Assembly (NCBI GenBank): GCA_030835985.1
Contig: JAURQT010000157.1
Location: 1-35,112, forward strand
Length of the DNA: 35,112 nt
Source: Alphaproteobacteria bacterium
Lineage (GTDB): Bacteria; Pseudomonadota; Alphaproteobacteria; Puniceispirillales; Puniceispirillaceae
Direction: 5' to 3'
The notes under the pieces were generated by a model, which made no database searches, was not told where the DNA came from, and worked only from the letters and a program-made list of their open reading frames with translations. Position numbers and translations under genes: made by a program. Positions 10,287 through 20,557 of the stretch are shown one piece after another; position 1 is the stretch's first letter, and each line of letters opens with the position of its first letter.

Positions 10287-10403
10287 GCAATCTCCGGGGC
10301 AATCTCCGGGGCAATCTCCGGGATGATCTCAGGATAATTTCAGGATAATCTCCAGAATAATCTTCGGGATAAACTCCAGAATAATCTCTAGGGTAATCTC
10401 TGG
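10287..10403. repeat. Degenerate tandem array (~10 units of 10-14 bp; three perfect 12-mers gcaatctccggg)
   Basis: gcaatctccggg x3, then atgatctcagg, ataatttcagg, ataatctccag, aataatcttcggg, ataaactccag, aataatctctaggg, taatctctgg; overlaps the 3' end of the DUF721 gene. Confidence 0.9.
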
Positions 10404-10912
10404 CCAAGCCGGATAAGTGCCGCGCGCAGCGCCGGGCTTTGAATATTGGCTGTCGCCTTTTCCAGTCTGGCCAGGGTCAGCTTGCCCGAGTTATCCGCCT
10501 TATCGCTATGACGGGCATCACTATGACGGGCGGTCTGGTCGGCCGATTGTTGCTGGCGTGAAGGCATAAAATCCTGGCGAATCTTTATCCGGCTGACCAC
10601 CGCATAGCCGCAATGGCTGTTGATGCGTTTGCATATTTCCGGGGCTATTTGCTGGATATGCGGGCCTCTGCCACTGGCAACAGACAGGGTCAGGGTTGCC
10701 TGTATGCGGCTATTTTGCGGAAAATGAATATCCGCTGGCAAGCACCATTCATGCGCCTCTTTTGCGATATCGGGCCAGGCGGCGACAATCTTTGCCAGCA
10801 CCTGCCCGCGTTTGCGCATGGCAGGGGCTATTAGCCCTTCGGTCAGGCCGGATAATTTGCGCAAATTTCGCGTTCGGCGCGGATGGCCTGAATGAGGTGG
10901 ATATTTTGCCAT
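10388..10912 (-). CDS. DUF721/DciA-like protein
   Basis: LIAPAMRKRGQVLAKIVAAWPDIAKEAHEWCLPADIHFP...ATLTLSVASGRGPHIQQIAPEICKRINSHCGYAVVSRIKIRQ; DUF721-like, between mutY and a dsbA-like gene. Confidence 0.75.
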   Translation of the reverse strand: MAKYPPHSGHPRRTRNLRKLSGLTEGLIAPAMRKRGQVLAKIVAAWPDIAKEAHEWCLPADIHFPQNSRIQATLTLSVASGRGPHIQQIAPEICKRINSHCGYAVVSRIKIRQDFMPSRQQQSADQTARHSDARHSDKADNSGKLTLARLEKATANIQSPALRAALIRLGQRLP

Positions 10913-11086
10913 GCGCAACAGTTTATCATAGGCTTCCTGTCTTTGCTATAATGCTTTGGGAAAGCTCTGGGAAAGGCTTTGGCAAAGCTCTTGTGCGCCT
11001 GGCTTGAACCCTTTGATTTACAGAACTATCTGGTACAACAGAGATATTGCTAAAAAACCTATCCGGAAATTTTTTTGATAATCGTG

Positions 11087-12154
11087 ATGAAACGCCTGCC
11101 AGATGATGTCCATTTTGATGCTTTCCCGGCTTCGTTGCTGTTTGACTGGTATGATGAACATGCACGCCTCCTGCCTTGGCGTGCCTTTAGCCCGGCATTA
11201 GCCCCTGCCTATCATGTATTTTTATCTGAATTGATGTTACAGCAAACAGGGGTGACAACTGTTATTCCCTATTTCCAGCATTTTACTCGCACATGGCCAG
11301 ATATCTTTGCCCTTGCGGCGGCAGATGAAGATGCGGTGCTGGCCGCCTGGGCCGGGCTTGGCTATTATGCCCGTGCCAGAAATATGATAAAGGCTGCCCG
11401 TCTGGTCGTATCAGAATATCAGGGACAGTTTCCAAAAAGCCCGCAAGCATTGGAAAAATTGCCTGGCATCGGGCCCTATACAGCCGGCGCCATCGCGGCG
11501 ATTGCCTTTGACCAGCCAGCTATTGTTATTGATGGAAATATCGAACGTATTCTGGTGCGCTATGGTGGCATTAAAAAAGAGGTACAAGAGATAAAGCCGC
11601 GCCTGAAAGCGATATATGCCCATATTCGCCCGGATAGGCGGCGTTCGGATTTTCCGCAAGCCCTGATGGATGTCGGGGCGGGTATTTGCCTGCCGCGCCG
11701 CCCGAATTGTGCGCTATGCCCGTTACAAAATGGCTGCCGGGCAGCGGAAATGGATGACCCGGCCAGCCTGCCCCTGCGGCCAGTTAAAAAGCCCAAGCCT
11801 GTGCGCGCCGGAAATCTGTATATCCTGCGCAATAGGGGGGGCGCGTTTTTGCTTGGCAAGCGGCCAGAAAAAGGTCTGCTTGGCGGAATGCTGGCCTTTC
11901 CCTCTTTTGGCTGGGACGGGTCTGAGTGTCCGGACTGGCTGGCAGCGCTAAATCTGGCCGCTCATAGCCAGAAGCTGGAGACAGAAATCCGCCATGTGTT
12001 TACCCATTTCACCGCAGATATGACCATCTATTATGCCAGGATAGACGAGGATGTCCCGGTGCCAGAGGGCTATCGCTGGCAGGCCTGCTCACAAAAGGCG
12101 CTGCCAACCCTGATGGCAAAATGCTATCAGGCTTTTCTTCGTCAAACAGAATAA
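11087..12154 (+). CDS. mutY: A/G-specific adenine glycosylase
   Basis: LMLQQTGVTTVIPYFQHFTRTWPDIFALAAADEDAVLAAWAGLGYYARARN; LPGIGPYTAGAIAAIAF; FeS cluster CLPRRPNCALCPLQNGC; C-terminal NUDIX-like region. Confidence 0.96.
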   Translation: MKRLPDDVHFDAFPASLLFDWYDEHARLLPWRAFSPALAPAYHVFLSELMLQQTGVTTVIPYFQHFTRTWPDIFALAAADEDAVLAAWAGLGYYARARNMIKAARLVVSEYQGQFPKSPQALEKLPGIGPYTAGAIAAIAFDQPAIVIDGNIERILVRYGGIKKEVQEIKPRLKAIYAHIRPDRRRSDFPQALMDVGAGICLPRRPNCALCPLQNGCRAAEMDDPASLPLRPVKKPKPVRAGNLYILRNRGGAFLLGKRPEKGLLGGMLAFPSFGWDGSECPDWLAALNLAAHSQKLETEIRHVFTHFTADMTIYYARIDEDVPVPEGYRWQACSQKALPTLMAKCYQAFLRQTE

Positions 12155-12184
12155 CGGGCCAAACAGAATATCGGTTTACCCTGA

Positions 12185-13786
12185 TTAATGATTGAAATGG
12201 CGCATACCGGTAAAGGCCATAGCGATACCGGCTTCATTGGCAGCGGCGATCACCTCGCCATCGCGCATCGAGCCGCCTGGCTGAATAACCGCCCTTGCCC
12301 CGGCTTCAATGGCGGTAAGCAGCCCGTCTGCGAAAGGGAAAAACGCATCAGAGGCGACCACAGAGCTATTTGTGCGCGGGGTCTGCCAGCCATGTTTTTC
12401 CGCCATATCCCGGGCTTTTTGTGCAGCGATACGACAGCTATCTACCCGGCTCATCTGGCCAGCGCCAATGCCAGCCGAGATACCATCCTTCACATAGACA
12501 ATCGCATTGGATTTAACGTGTTTGGCGATTTTCCAGGCGATGAGCATATCTTTAATCTGTGCCGGGCTGGGCCTGATATCGGTCACAAATTCCAGATCGC
12601 TTTCGGCTATCTGCCCATTATCGCGGTTCTGTACCAGATAGCCGCCCAAAACAGATTTCACGGCTATTTCACTTGCCGCCGGATCTGGCAGGGTCTTTGT
12701 TAAAAGCAGCCGCAAATTGCTTTTTTTTGCCAGTGCCGCCTTTGCTGCTTCATCGGCATCGGGCGCGATGACCACTTCGGTAAAAATAGAGGAGATCTCT
12801 TCTGCCAGCTGGCCATCCAGCGGCCGGTTACAGGCAACAATACCGCCAAAGGCACTGAGCGGATCAGCGGCCAGCGCATTTTGCCAGGCGCTGAGAGGAT
12901 CGCCCGATACCGCTACACCGCACGGGTTGGCATGTTTGATAATAGCAATTGCCGGATCATCAAATTCCGCGACCAGCCGCAAGGCAGCGTCTGTGTCATT
13001 TACATTATTATAAGACAGGGCTTTGCCTTGTATCTGTGTTGCAGATAACACAGATGGCGTATGCGTATCTGTTTGATAAATGCTCGCGCTTTGATGCGGA
13101 TTCTCGCCATAGCGCAGGCTTAGGATACGCGGGGCAGTAATAGACAGGGTTTCCGGCATTTCTGCCTCCGTCTGGCTGGCCGGGGCGCTCTGGCCATCTA
13201 GCCAGTCAGCTATCATCCGGTCATAGCTGGCTGTCATCGCAAAGGCTTTTTGTGCCAGCTTGCGGCGCATTTCGCCCGGGACATACCCGTCTTTTTCCAG
13301 CTGGCTGGCCACCGCATCATAATCATCAGGGTCGCTTACAATGCTGACAAACGCATGGTTTTTGGCCGAAGCGCGCACCATCGCAGGCCCGCCAATATCA
13401 ATATTTTCAATACAGCTATCAAAATCTGCCCCTGAACGCAGGGTTTCGGCAAAGGGATAAAGATTAATCACCACCAAATCGATCATGGAAATATCATGGC
13501 TGGCAGCCGCCCTCATATGGGCGTCATCATCGCGCTTTGCCAGCAATCCGCCATGTATTTTCGGGTGCAGGGTTTTAACCCGGCCATCCATAATTTCAGG
13601 AAAGCCTGTCACATCCGAAACATCTGTCACCTCCAGCCCGGCCGCACGCAGGGCTTTGGCTGTCCCGCCTGTAGAAAGCAGGGTAATGCCAAGTCCGGCA
13701 AGCCGGGCGGCAAATTCTGTTAACCCGGTTTTATCAGAAACAGAAAGAAGGGCTGTCTTTGCTGTAACAGGCGATGGGGTGGCCAT
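12185..13786 (-). CDS. purH: Bifunctional AICAR formyltransferase/IMP cyclohydrolase
   Basis: [88 protein letters not shown]. Start ATG at 13786 ([10 protein letters not shown]). Confidence 0.97.
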   Translation of the reverse strand: MATPSPVTAKTALLSVSDKTGLTEFAARLAGLGITLLSTGGTAKALRAAGLEVTDVSDVTGFPEIMDGRVKTLHPKIHGGLLAKRDDDAHMRAAASHDISMIDLVVINLYPFAETLRSGADFDSCIENIDIGGPAMVRASAKNHAFVSIVSDPDDYDAVASQLEKDGYVPGEMRRKLAQKAFAMTASYDRMIADWLDGQSAPASQTEAEMPETLSITAPRILSLRYGENPHQSASIYQTDTHTPSVLSATQIQGKALSYNNVNDTDAALRLVAEFDDPAIAIIKHANPCGVAVSGDPLSAWQNALAADPLSAFGGIVACNRPLDGQLAEEISSIFTEVVIAPDADEAAKAALAKKSNLRLLLTKTLPDPAASEIAVKSVLGGYLVQNRDNGQIAESDLEFVTDIRPSPAQIKDMLIAWKIAKHVKSNAIVYVKDGISAGIGAGQMSRVDSCRIAAQKARDMAEKHGWQTPRTNSSVVASDAFFPFADGLLTAIEAGARAVIQPGGSMRDGEVIAAANEAGIAMAFTGMRHFNH

Positions 13787-13917
13787 AATATAAAACTTCC
13801 TTAAATTTGGTAATATATGGGCGATGCAAGGCTGGCACGCTGTCTTGTGCCAGAATAGCGATGCCCTTATCGCCCAGCTTGCCGCAGAATACAAGCCAGC
13901 TTGTGCCTCTTCAGGGG

Positions 13918-15573
13918 CTATTTTGGCGAAGAATGGCGGCTAAATGCCCAATTAATCGTTAAACTGCCTTTTGTTTGTATCTGGCTGGCCGGACAGCGCA
14001 GGATAATTTGCTGGCAACTGCTACGCCGTCGCCCATCCAGATAGACAGATCTGTCAAGGGCGGTTTCTGCCCCCCGGCATTTAAACAGCCAGCCATTTTT
14101 CTGGCCATGAATTTTCAGCAATATCTGTCTGGATTTAACCCGGGCAGCGCTTACTTGCGGGTGCAAATGAAAGCGGATGATCACTTCCACCGGAATTTGC
14201 CCGGGCGCTCCTGAATAATTCAGCTGGTCACTGCCGCGCAGATTATTGCCATCGCGCGATAGAAATAATTGCCGGCTATGCAAAATGCCATGACTTTTCA
14301 CATAGCCATCATGGCTGGCTTGCATCAAAACACCGCCATCTGCAGGGCCTATGTCAAAATGCACCGTGCGGGTATCGCGTTGCTGGTTATCCAGCCCATC
14401 CAGGGTCAATGTGCTATGGGCAGCGGTTTGGCTAAAGGCCCGGCGCAAGCGTGGCTCGGAAGTGGCCTGGCCTGTATTCACAATAAAAGGGGCAGCGCCG
14501 ACACAAAATTCAAAGGCAAGGCGGCTGGCAGCGCTATGCAGGCTGTCTTTATATCGCCCTTTAAAAGCCGGGGTATCGCTTATCTGTCCTGTATCAACAA
14601 TCAGCATATTTCGCGCCGCAGAAAGCCGGGCAAAGCCGGTATCCGGGGCGTGCTGGGCAATGCGGCCTTTGGCATTGCAACGGCTTAGGACTTGCTCGAT
14701 TTGTTCTGCAGAAGACGCGCCGGCAAAATGAAAATGGGCAAAGCGACCAGAGCCATCGCGCCATAATTTTGTCATGGTGGCCATTTTTTCGATCATATCA
14801 TCCATGACAGGTAAATCGGTGATGCCAAGCGGGCTGGTAACACTGCGACATTCAATCAGCAATTTTAGCAAATCAAGATGGATTTCAGCCTGGCGAGAGC
14901 GGTGTCCGCCATCGGGATTAAGCTGGCCTTTGACTTTGGAAATTAACAGATCAAACAGCGCGCTTATCTCGCGCTTGCGGCGGATATTATCTGTGGCAGG
15001 CATCTGCACCAATTGGCTGAGGATAAGGCCTTTTAGAGCTATGAGCTGGTCAAGCGGGGCATACAGGCGTTGCCAGTCCAGTGCCAGACAGCGTTGTTGC
15101 AGGGCGATCATGGCAGCAATGCGTTGCTGAAAGGCTGTATCGGCAGACTGGCCAAACCAGCCAAAGGTGAAAATCAAATTGGCCAGCCGCGCACCCATAA
15201 TATCGGGGCGCCAGGCCATCGCTGACCAGTGGCGGTGGCCTTGCATCCATCTGTCGATCATATTACGGGCTGTGATGCGCGCATCTGCCCCGCCATAATC
15301 GCGTAAATCGCGTATCCAGTCAAACCTGGCAAATTGTTCTGTATCAGCGGCAAAGGGCGACATATTCTGCATAATAGCCGCGCCAATTTTAGCCTCTCCG
15401 CGCCATAAATCAGGAATAACAGGCAGGGGTAATTGGGGCGGTGTGGCACGCAATTGCCAGCTAAATAGACGCGATTGCCGATAAAGGGTTTCCAGCTGGC
15501 TGATTTTCCAGATATCGGAAGAAGAAAGTGTGTCTTTGTCAGATTGCCCGGTTTTCTTTGCCTTCGCATCCAT
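13918..15573 (-). CDS. Heparinase II/III-family protein
   Basis: [37 protein letters not shown]...[41 protein letters not shown]; Hepar_II_III-like, between rsmB and purH. Confidence 0.82.
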   Translation of the reverse strand: MDAKAKKTGQSDKDTLSSSDIWKISQLETLYRQSRLFSWQLRATPPQLPLPVIPDLWRGEAKIGAAIMQNMSPFAADTEQFARFDWIRDLRDYGGADARITARNMIDRWMQGHRHWSAMAWRPDIMGARLANLIFTFGWFGQSADTAFQQRIAAMIALQQRCLALDWQRLYAPLDQLIALKGLILSQLVQMPATDNIRRKREISALFDLLISKVKGQLNPDGGHRSRQAEIHLDLLKLLIECRSVTSPLGITDLPVMDDMIEKMATMTKLWRDGSGRFAHFHFAGASSAEQIEQVLSRCNAKGRIAQHAPDTGFARLSAARNMLIVDTGQISDTPAFKGRYKDSLHSAASRLAFEFCVGAAPFIVNTGQATSEPRLRRAFSQTAAHSTLTLDGLDNQQRDTRTVHFDIGPADGGVLMQASHDGYVKSHGILHSRQLFLSRDGNNLRGSDQLNYSGAPGQIPVEVIIRFHLHPQVSAARVKSRQILLKIHGQKNGWLFKCRGAETALDRSVYLDGRRRSSCQQIILRCPASQIQTKGSLTINWAFSRHSSPK

Positions 15574-15627
15574 CAAAGCAGCTTCCTGTTATGCCCCTGG
15601 CGAGTAAAAAATGATCGCGGTTCTTCT

Positions 15628-17073
15628 TTATGCCGCAATCGGGGCTAATCTGGCAATGAAAAATCCATCATTTCCAAGTGCTGCTTCCGGGCTGTCCAGA
15701 CAGGCGTCTGTCAGGCAATCGGGCAGGATACGCGCCCAGCCCTCCGGGGCTAAACTGCTGGCAAATATCCCTAATTCATCCGGGGTAAAGGGGATAAGTT
15801 TTGCCAGATTATAGTGCAGGATTATGCGTATTACTTCCTCGCCCTCTTCTGGCTCAAGCGAGCAGGTGGCATAGAAAACCTGTCCATCCGGCTTGACCCA
15901 GCTCAGGGTTTTTTTCAGCATCTGAAGTTGAATATCCTGCAGGCTGGCCAGATCCGGACGCTCATCGCGCACCAGAATATCGGGGCGTCTGCGAATAGTG
16001 CCAGTTGCCGAACAGGGGGCATCCAGCAAGATGATATCAATATCCCCTGTTTTGGCTGTTGGCTCAAAGCTGTTATCCAGAATATCTGCCACTTTCAGAT
16101 TGGCTGTCATATTTAATCGGCGAAGATTGCTACGCAACCTGTCCATCCGCACCGCTTCTTTATCAATCGCGGTCACATTTGCACCATTGGCGATCAGCTG
16201 GGCGGTCTTGCCACCAGGGGCAGCACATAAATCCCAGATATTTTTGCCCGATACATTGCCCATCAGTTGAACCGGCAGGGCGGCCGCGGCATCCTGTACC
16301 CACCAGATACCGCTTTCATATTCCGGCATATTCCGGATATCGCCATCAAACCGGCATCGAATAGTTGTCTTGTTCAGAGCCGTGCCATCCAGCTTTTTTG
16401 CCAGCGTATCACTATCGCTGGCAGCGGTGATATCCAGAGGCGGGGTCTGTACCATTAAGGCCGCTATTTTGGCGGTTTTTTCTGCCCCCCAATTTTGCTG
16501 CCATCTCTGTTTTATTTCCAGAGGCAGATTATCACAGATGTCTGTTTTGGCCAGCAACATATCTTTTTCACGGATAACCCGGCGCAACACCGCATTAACA
16601 AGGCCTGACTGGCGCTCAAAGCCAATTTTTTTTACCAGTTCAACAGCTGTATCAGTGGCAGCATGCTGGCTGAGGTCTGAAAACAGCAATTGGGTCATGC
16701 CGATTTTTAGCACCAATTGAACAGGGGCGGCTGTTTGCTCGGAAATCATCGGCTTTAACAGGGCAGATAGCTGGCCATGCCGGCGCAGACAGCTTGCCAC
16801 AATCAGCCTGACCAGGCCTTTATCGCGCCCGTCCAGTGCTTTAAAACCGTCACTGCTGGCAAAGGCAGCTTCCAGCATTTGCTGGCGTTTCAAGATAGCA
16901 TCCAGAATGTTAAAGGCGATAAGCCGGCTATCGGCCGAGGCGGCCGGGTTGCCGGGGGTGTGTTTTTTCTGTCCGGAGGCCGCTGTCTTCACACGGTTTT
17001 TTGACCGCTTTTTGGGCGCGGTTTTTTTCGGCGTTGCTTTCAGCGATAATTTCGGCCGGTTTTGGTTTTCCAT
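15628..17073 (-). CDS. rsmB: 16S rRNA (cytosine-C5)-methyltransferase RsmB/NOL1/NOP2/sun family
   Basis: NusB-like N-terminus; WWVQDAAAALPVQLMGNVSGKNIWDLCAAPGGKTAQL; LLDAPCSATGTIRRRPDI; VFYATCSLEPEEGEEV. ATG at 17073. Confidence 0.93.
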   Translation of the reverse strand: MENQNRPKLSLKATPKKTAPKKRSKNRVKTAASGQKKHTPGNPAASADSRLIAFNILDAILKRQQMLEAAFASSDGFKALDGRDKGLVRLIVASCLRRHGQLSALLKPMISEQTAAPVQLVLKIGMTQLLFSDLSQHAATDTAVELVKKIGFERQSGLVNAVLRRVIREKDMLLAKTDICDNLPLEIKQRWQQNWGAEKTAKIAALMVQTPPLDITAASDSDTLAKKLDGTALNKTTIRCRFDGDIRNMPEYESGIWWVQDAAAALPVQLMGNVSGKNIWDLCAAPGGKTAQLIANGANVTAIDKEAVRMDRLRSNLRRLNMTANLKVADILDNSFEPTAKTGDIDIILLDAPCSATGTIRRRPDILVRDERPDLASLQDIQLQMLKKTLSWVKPDGQVFYATCSLEPEEGEEVIRIILHYNLAKLIPFTPDELGIFASSLAPEGWARILPDCLTDACLDSPEAALGNDGFFIARLAPIAA

Positions 17074-17260
17074 GCCGGGCAATAGAACAGAGCCACGATT
17101 TTTTGTCTATCCCAAACAGGCCGGCAAGGGTCTTTTTTTGGTGTAAATATAAAAGGGGGGGGGATTGCTTCTAGCCAGATTGATTTTATGTCATACTAGG
17201 CAAGCTGGCGTTTCAACGCAATTTTTTTAACGCAAGCCTGATGGCACAGGAAATAGGCAA

Positions 17261-17455
17261 ATGACAGACAAAAAACCAGCCACACATAAATCCAAATCGC
17301 CCGAAATAAAGGCCAAAACAGATGCTGCCTCGCCCAAAGATACACCGGAAGATACACTGGAAAATAATGACCCGATAGAGCGTGGCGGGCCCAAAGGGCC
17401 AGAGCCGACCCGTTTCGGGGATTGGGAAAATAATGGCAGATGTACCGATTTTTAA
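17261..17455 (+). CDS. DUF1674 / SdhAF4-like succinate dehydrogenase assembly factor
   Basis: C-terminal motif IERGGPKGPEPTRFGDWENNGRCTDF, diagnostic of the SDHAF4/DUF1674 family. Confidence 0.88.
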   Translation: MTDKKPATHKSKSPEIKAKTDAASPKDTPEDTLENNDPIERGGPKGPEPTRFGDWENNGRCTDF

Positions 17456-17484
17456 AAAAGGCCGGAAGTGACAGGCACGCATAA

Positions 17485-17808
17485 ATGGCAAGATTAACAA
17501 CAGATGTGATTGTCAGTGCTGCCCTTCGCGGGGCAGCCGGTTGCGGTATTTTTGCCTCTATTTTGCGCAAGGGCGATGAACGGGCAGGCACCATTTTTGT
17601 CGAGGTCGAAAAAAGCCCGTCTGAAATGCGTTTGCTGGCACGCCAGCTAAATTATGAGAATGAATATGAATGGGTCTGTATCACCGGCGAGGGCTGGGTC
17701 AGCCATGCAGATATACAAGACAGGCTGAGGCGTGAGATCGAATATGATCCCGATTGCTGGATTGTTTCTGTTCAGGACAAAGAAGGGCGCAATATCTTTG
17801 CCCTGTAA
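17485..17808 (+). CDS. DUF1491-family protein
   Basis: MARLTTDVIVSAALRGAAGCGIFASILRKGDERAGTIFVEVEK...; conserved alphaproteobacterial small protein. Confidence 0.7.
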   Translation: MARLTTDVIVSAALRGAAGCGIFASILRKGDERAGTIFVEVEKSPSEMRLLARQLNYENEYEWVCITGEGWVSHADIQDRLRREIEYDPDCWIVSVQDKEGRNIFAL

Positions 17809-17937
17809 GCCCGGCCTCGATGGTATATAAACAAAAAGATGTTCAGCCAGGTCTTACATATTATGGTGCGGCCAGCTATGATGCAGCCAAAGACAGCTTC
17901 AGATGCCTAAACCAATTGACTAAAAAATTGAAATTTG

Positions 17938-19278
17938 ATGACAAAATCTATCGCCCTTCACAAACTTGCCAGCTATAGCCCTGCTCAAATTGCCGAGCTA
18001 CAACGCCGCACCGAAGATGATCTTGCCCCTTTTATGGCGGCCGTTGCCCCGGTCATCGAGCAGGTTAAACAAAGGGGTGATGCCGCGCTCATAGACTATG
18101 CCAGACAATTTGATAAAGCCGATTTAACCGGCAAATCCCTTTTGGCCAGCAAACAGGAGATTGATGCGGCTTTTGACAAGCTCGACGCAGAGCTTATCAA
18201 TGCGCTGGAATATGCCGCAGATAATATTCGCCGCTTTCATGAAAAACAAAAACCGCCCGCTGATTGGCGGATGGAAATTCGCCCGGGCATAGAGGTGGGC
18301 GAACGTGCCTTTCCGATTGACAAGGTTGCGCTCTATTCCCCAAGGGGCAAGGGCAGTTTTCCATCTGTTACCCTGATGACGGCTATCCCTGCGGTGGTGG
18401 CAGGCGTGCCAGAGCCGGTGATTTTAACCCCGCCTGGCCCGGATGGGGATATTGACCCTGCCACGCTGGTCGCTGCACGTCTGGCGGGGGTTGAAAAAAT
18501 TGCCAAAGCAGGCGGGGCACAAGCAGTAGCCGCCGCTGCCTTTGGGACAGAATCTATCCCTAAATGCCGCAAGATAGAAGGGCCGGGCAGCCCCTATTTT
18601 GTGGCGGCAAAAAGGCTGTTGGCCGGGGATATCGGATCGCGCCTGCCAGCCGGGCCCAGCGAGGTGATTATCTTTGCCGATGATAGTGTGGATGCCAGAT
18701 TAGCGGCATTGGATATCCTGATAGAATGTGAACATGGGGCAGATTCTTCCGGCTTTCTGGTCACCTGTTCAGAAGCGCTGGCCAAAGGGGTGATAGACGC
18801 GCTGCCGGAATTTCTGGCAGATATGTCAGCAGAACGCCAAGCCTATGCGCTGGCCGTGCTGTCTGGCATGAATGGCGGCATTGTGCTGGCAGAAAATGAA
18901 CAGCAGGCCTATGATTTTATCAATGACTATGCGCCGGAACATTGCCAGATACTCTCGCGCGAGGCGGACAGGCATCTGCCCTTTATCCAGACCGCATCGG
19001 AAATATTGCTGGGCGAATATGCCGCCGGCTCGCTGGCGAATTATATGATGGGGCCAAATTGTGTACTGCCCACTTCGGGGGCGGCGCATGCCCATGCCCC
19101 GCTTGGCGTACATGATTTTATGCGCACCGCCTCTATCGGCCGGGTGGATGCAACCGGCTTTGCTGAAATGGCGCCCAAAACAGAAATTTTTGCCCGGTAT
19201 GAAGGCTTTGATGCCCATGCCAATGCGGTATCACCGCGCCGCCTGGCGCTGATAAGGGGCGATAGGAAAACCAAATAG
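17938..19278 (+). CDS. Histidinol dehydrogenase (HisD) superfamily protein, divergent ligand residues
   Basis: GAFPIDKVALYSPRGKGSFPS-type region, RLPAGPSEVIIFADDSVDARLAALDILIECEHGADSSGFLVT, DYAPEHCQIL, MMGPNCVLPTSGAAHAHAPLGVHDFM. ATG at 17938. Confidence 0.88.
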   Translation: MTKSIALHKLASYSPAQIAELQRRTEDDLAPFMAAVAPVIEQVKQRGDAALIDYARQFDKADLTGKSLLASKQEIDAAFDKLDAELINALEYAADNIRRFHEKQKPPADWRMEIRPGIEVGERAFPIDKVALYSPRGKGSFPSVTLMTAIPAVVAGVPEPVILTPPGPDGDIDPATLVAARLAGVEKIAKAGGAQAVAAAAFGTESIPKCRKIEGPGSPYFVAAKRLLAGDIGSRLPAGPSEVIIFADDSVDARLAALDILIECEHGADSSGFLVTCSEALAKGVIDALPEFLADMSAERQAYALAVLSGMNGGIVLAENEQQAYDFINDYAPEHCQILSREADRHLPFIQTASEILLGEYAAGSLANYMMGPNCVLPTSGAAHAHAPLGVHDFMRTASIGRVDATGFAEMAPKTEIFARYEGFDAHANAVSPRRLALIRGDRKTK

Positions 19279-19309
19279 GGCTTGTGGCTCTGTGCCTTTA
19301 TCCAAATGC

Positions 19310-20353
19310 CTAATATGGCATGGGATGGGCTTTATGGGCGGTATCTATTTCTGCCATCACTTCCTCGCTCAGGCGCATCTCGGCTCCTTTCAGGATATGC
19401 TCCAGCTGCCCCTGTCTGGTTGCCCCGAAAATAACCGACCCCATAAACGGGCGCATCATCGCCCAGGCTAGAGACATATGCACAGGATCCAGCCCGTATT
19501 TACGCGCGATGGCCAGATAGGCATCAATAGCCGGCCAGACACGTTCACCTGTGCGCCCGCCAAGGCCGGGGGTTGCCAGAATGCGCGAGCCATCCGGGGT
19601 AGCATTATTTTGATATTTGCCGGTCAGCAAGCCGGCTGCCAGAGGGGAAAAGGCCAGCAAATCGACCTGTTCATGGTGGCAAAGCTCTGCCAAATCCAGA
19701 TCAAATAACCGGCAAAGCAGGCTATATTCATTCTGGATGGTCAGGACGCGCGGCAAATTTTTAGCCTTTGCTGCCTGTAGCCAGACCGAACTGCCCCAGG
19801 CGCTTTCGTTGGACAGGCCAAAATAGCGGATTTTACCTGCGGCAACCAGCTTGCCCATCTCTTCCAGCACATCCTCAACATGCTCGATAAAGGCTGTGCT
19901 ATCCTGTCCGCTGGGGTCATATTGCCAGTTTTTACGGAACATATAAGAGCCGCGATTGGGCCAGTGCAGCTGATAAATATCAATATAATCTGTATTCATG
20001 GCACGCAGGGAATTTTCAACTGCCAGACGAATAGTGGCAGAGGAAATAGGCGCCCCATCGCGCACAAAACGATGGCCTTCGCCGGTAATTTTGGTGGCGA
20101 TAACCAGCTCCTCGCGGCGTTTTTTAATGCCTGGCCAATTGCCAATAACCCGCTCTGAATTGCCCGAGGTTTCTGCGCGCATCGGGTTAGTGGGATACAT
20201 CTCTGCTGTATCAATAATATTAATGCCATGGGCAAGGGCGGTATCCAGTTGCCGCCAGCCTTCTTCTGGCGTGGTTTGCTCTCCCCAGGTCATTGTTCCC
20301 AAACATAGCTTACTGACTTCCAGCGAAGACCATCCCAGTTTTTTTGTTTGCAC
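19310..20353 (-). CDS. Aldo/keto reductase (Tas-like; GTG start)
   Basis: KLGWSSLEVSKLCLGTMTWGEQTTPEEGWRQLDTALAHGINIIDTAEMYPTNPMRAETSGNSERVIGNW; YIDIYQLHWPNR. Confidence 0.9.
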   Translation of the reverse strand: MQTKKLGWSSLEVSKLCLGTMTWGEQTTPEEGWRQLDTALAHGINIIDTAEMYPTNPMRAETSGNSERVIGNWPGIKKRREELVIATKITGEGHRFVRDGAPISSATIRLAVENSLRAMNTDYIDIYQLHWPNRGSYMFRKNWQYDPSGQDSTAFIEHVEDVLEEMGKLVAAGKIRYFGLSNESAWGSSVWLQAAKAKNLPRVLTIQNEYSLLCRLFDLDLAELCHHEQVDLLAFSPLAAGLLTGKYQNNATPDGSRILATPGLGGRTGERVWPAIDAYLAIARKYGLDPVHMSLAWAMMRPFMGSVIFGATRQGQLEHILKGAEMRLSEEVMAEIDTAHKAHPMPY

Positions 20354-20557
20354 TTCAGCCTCTTTGATTTTTTTTAAAGATTATTCAGATATTGGTTTAG
20401 GCAGATATTGGTAAAATTTTTTTCTCGCCACCCTACTGTCTGAATGCAGACTTGCCAAGCCTGAAGCCCTGCTGGTTGCAGAAATTCGGCCATGCTGATA
20501 TGGTGCGCGGTGTAATTTTTTGTGCGAATTTTTGGCCGGGATAAAGGCAGATAAAAT

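Noticed and set aside
10287-10403. Possible CRISPR array
   Set aside because: Units are 10-14 bp, contiguous and degenerate, with no spacers and no cas genes.
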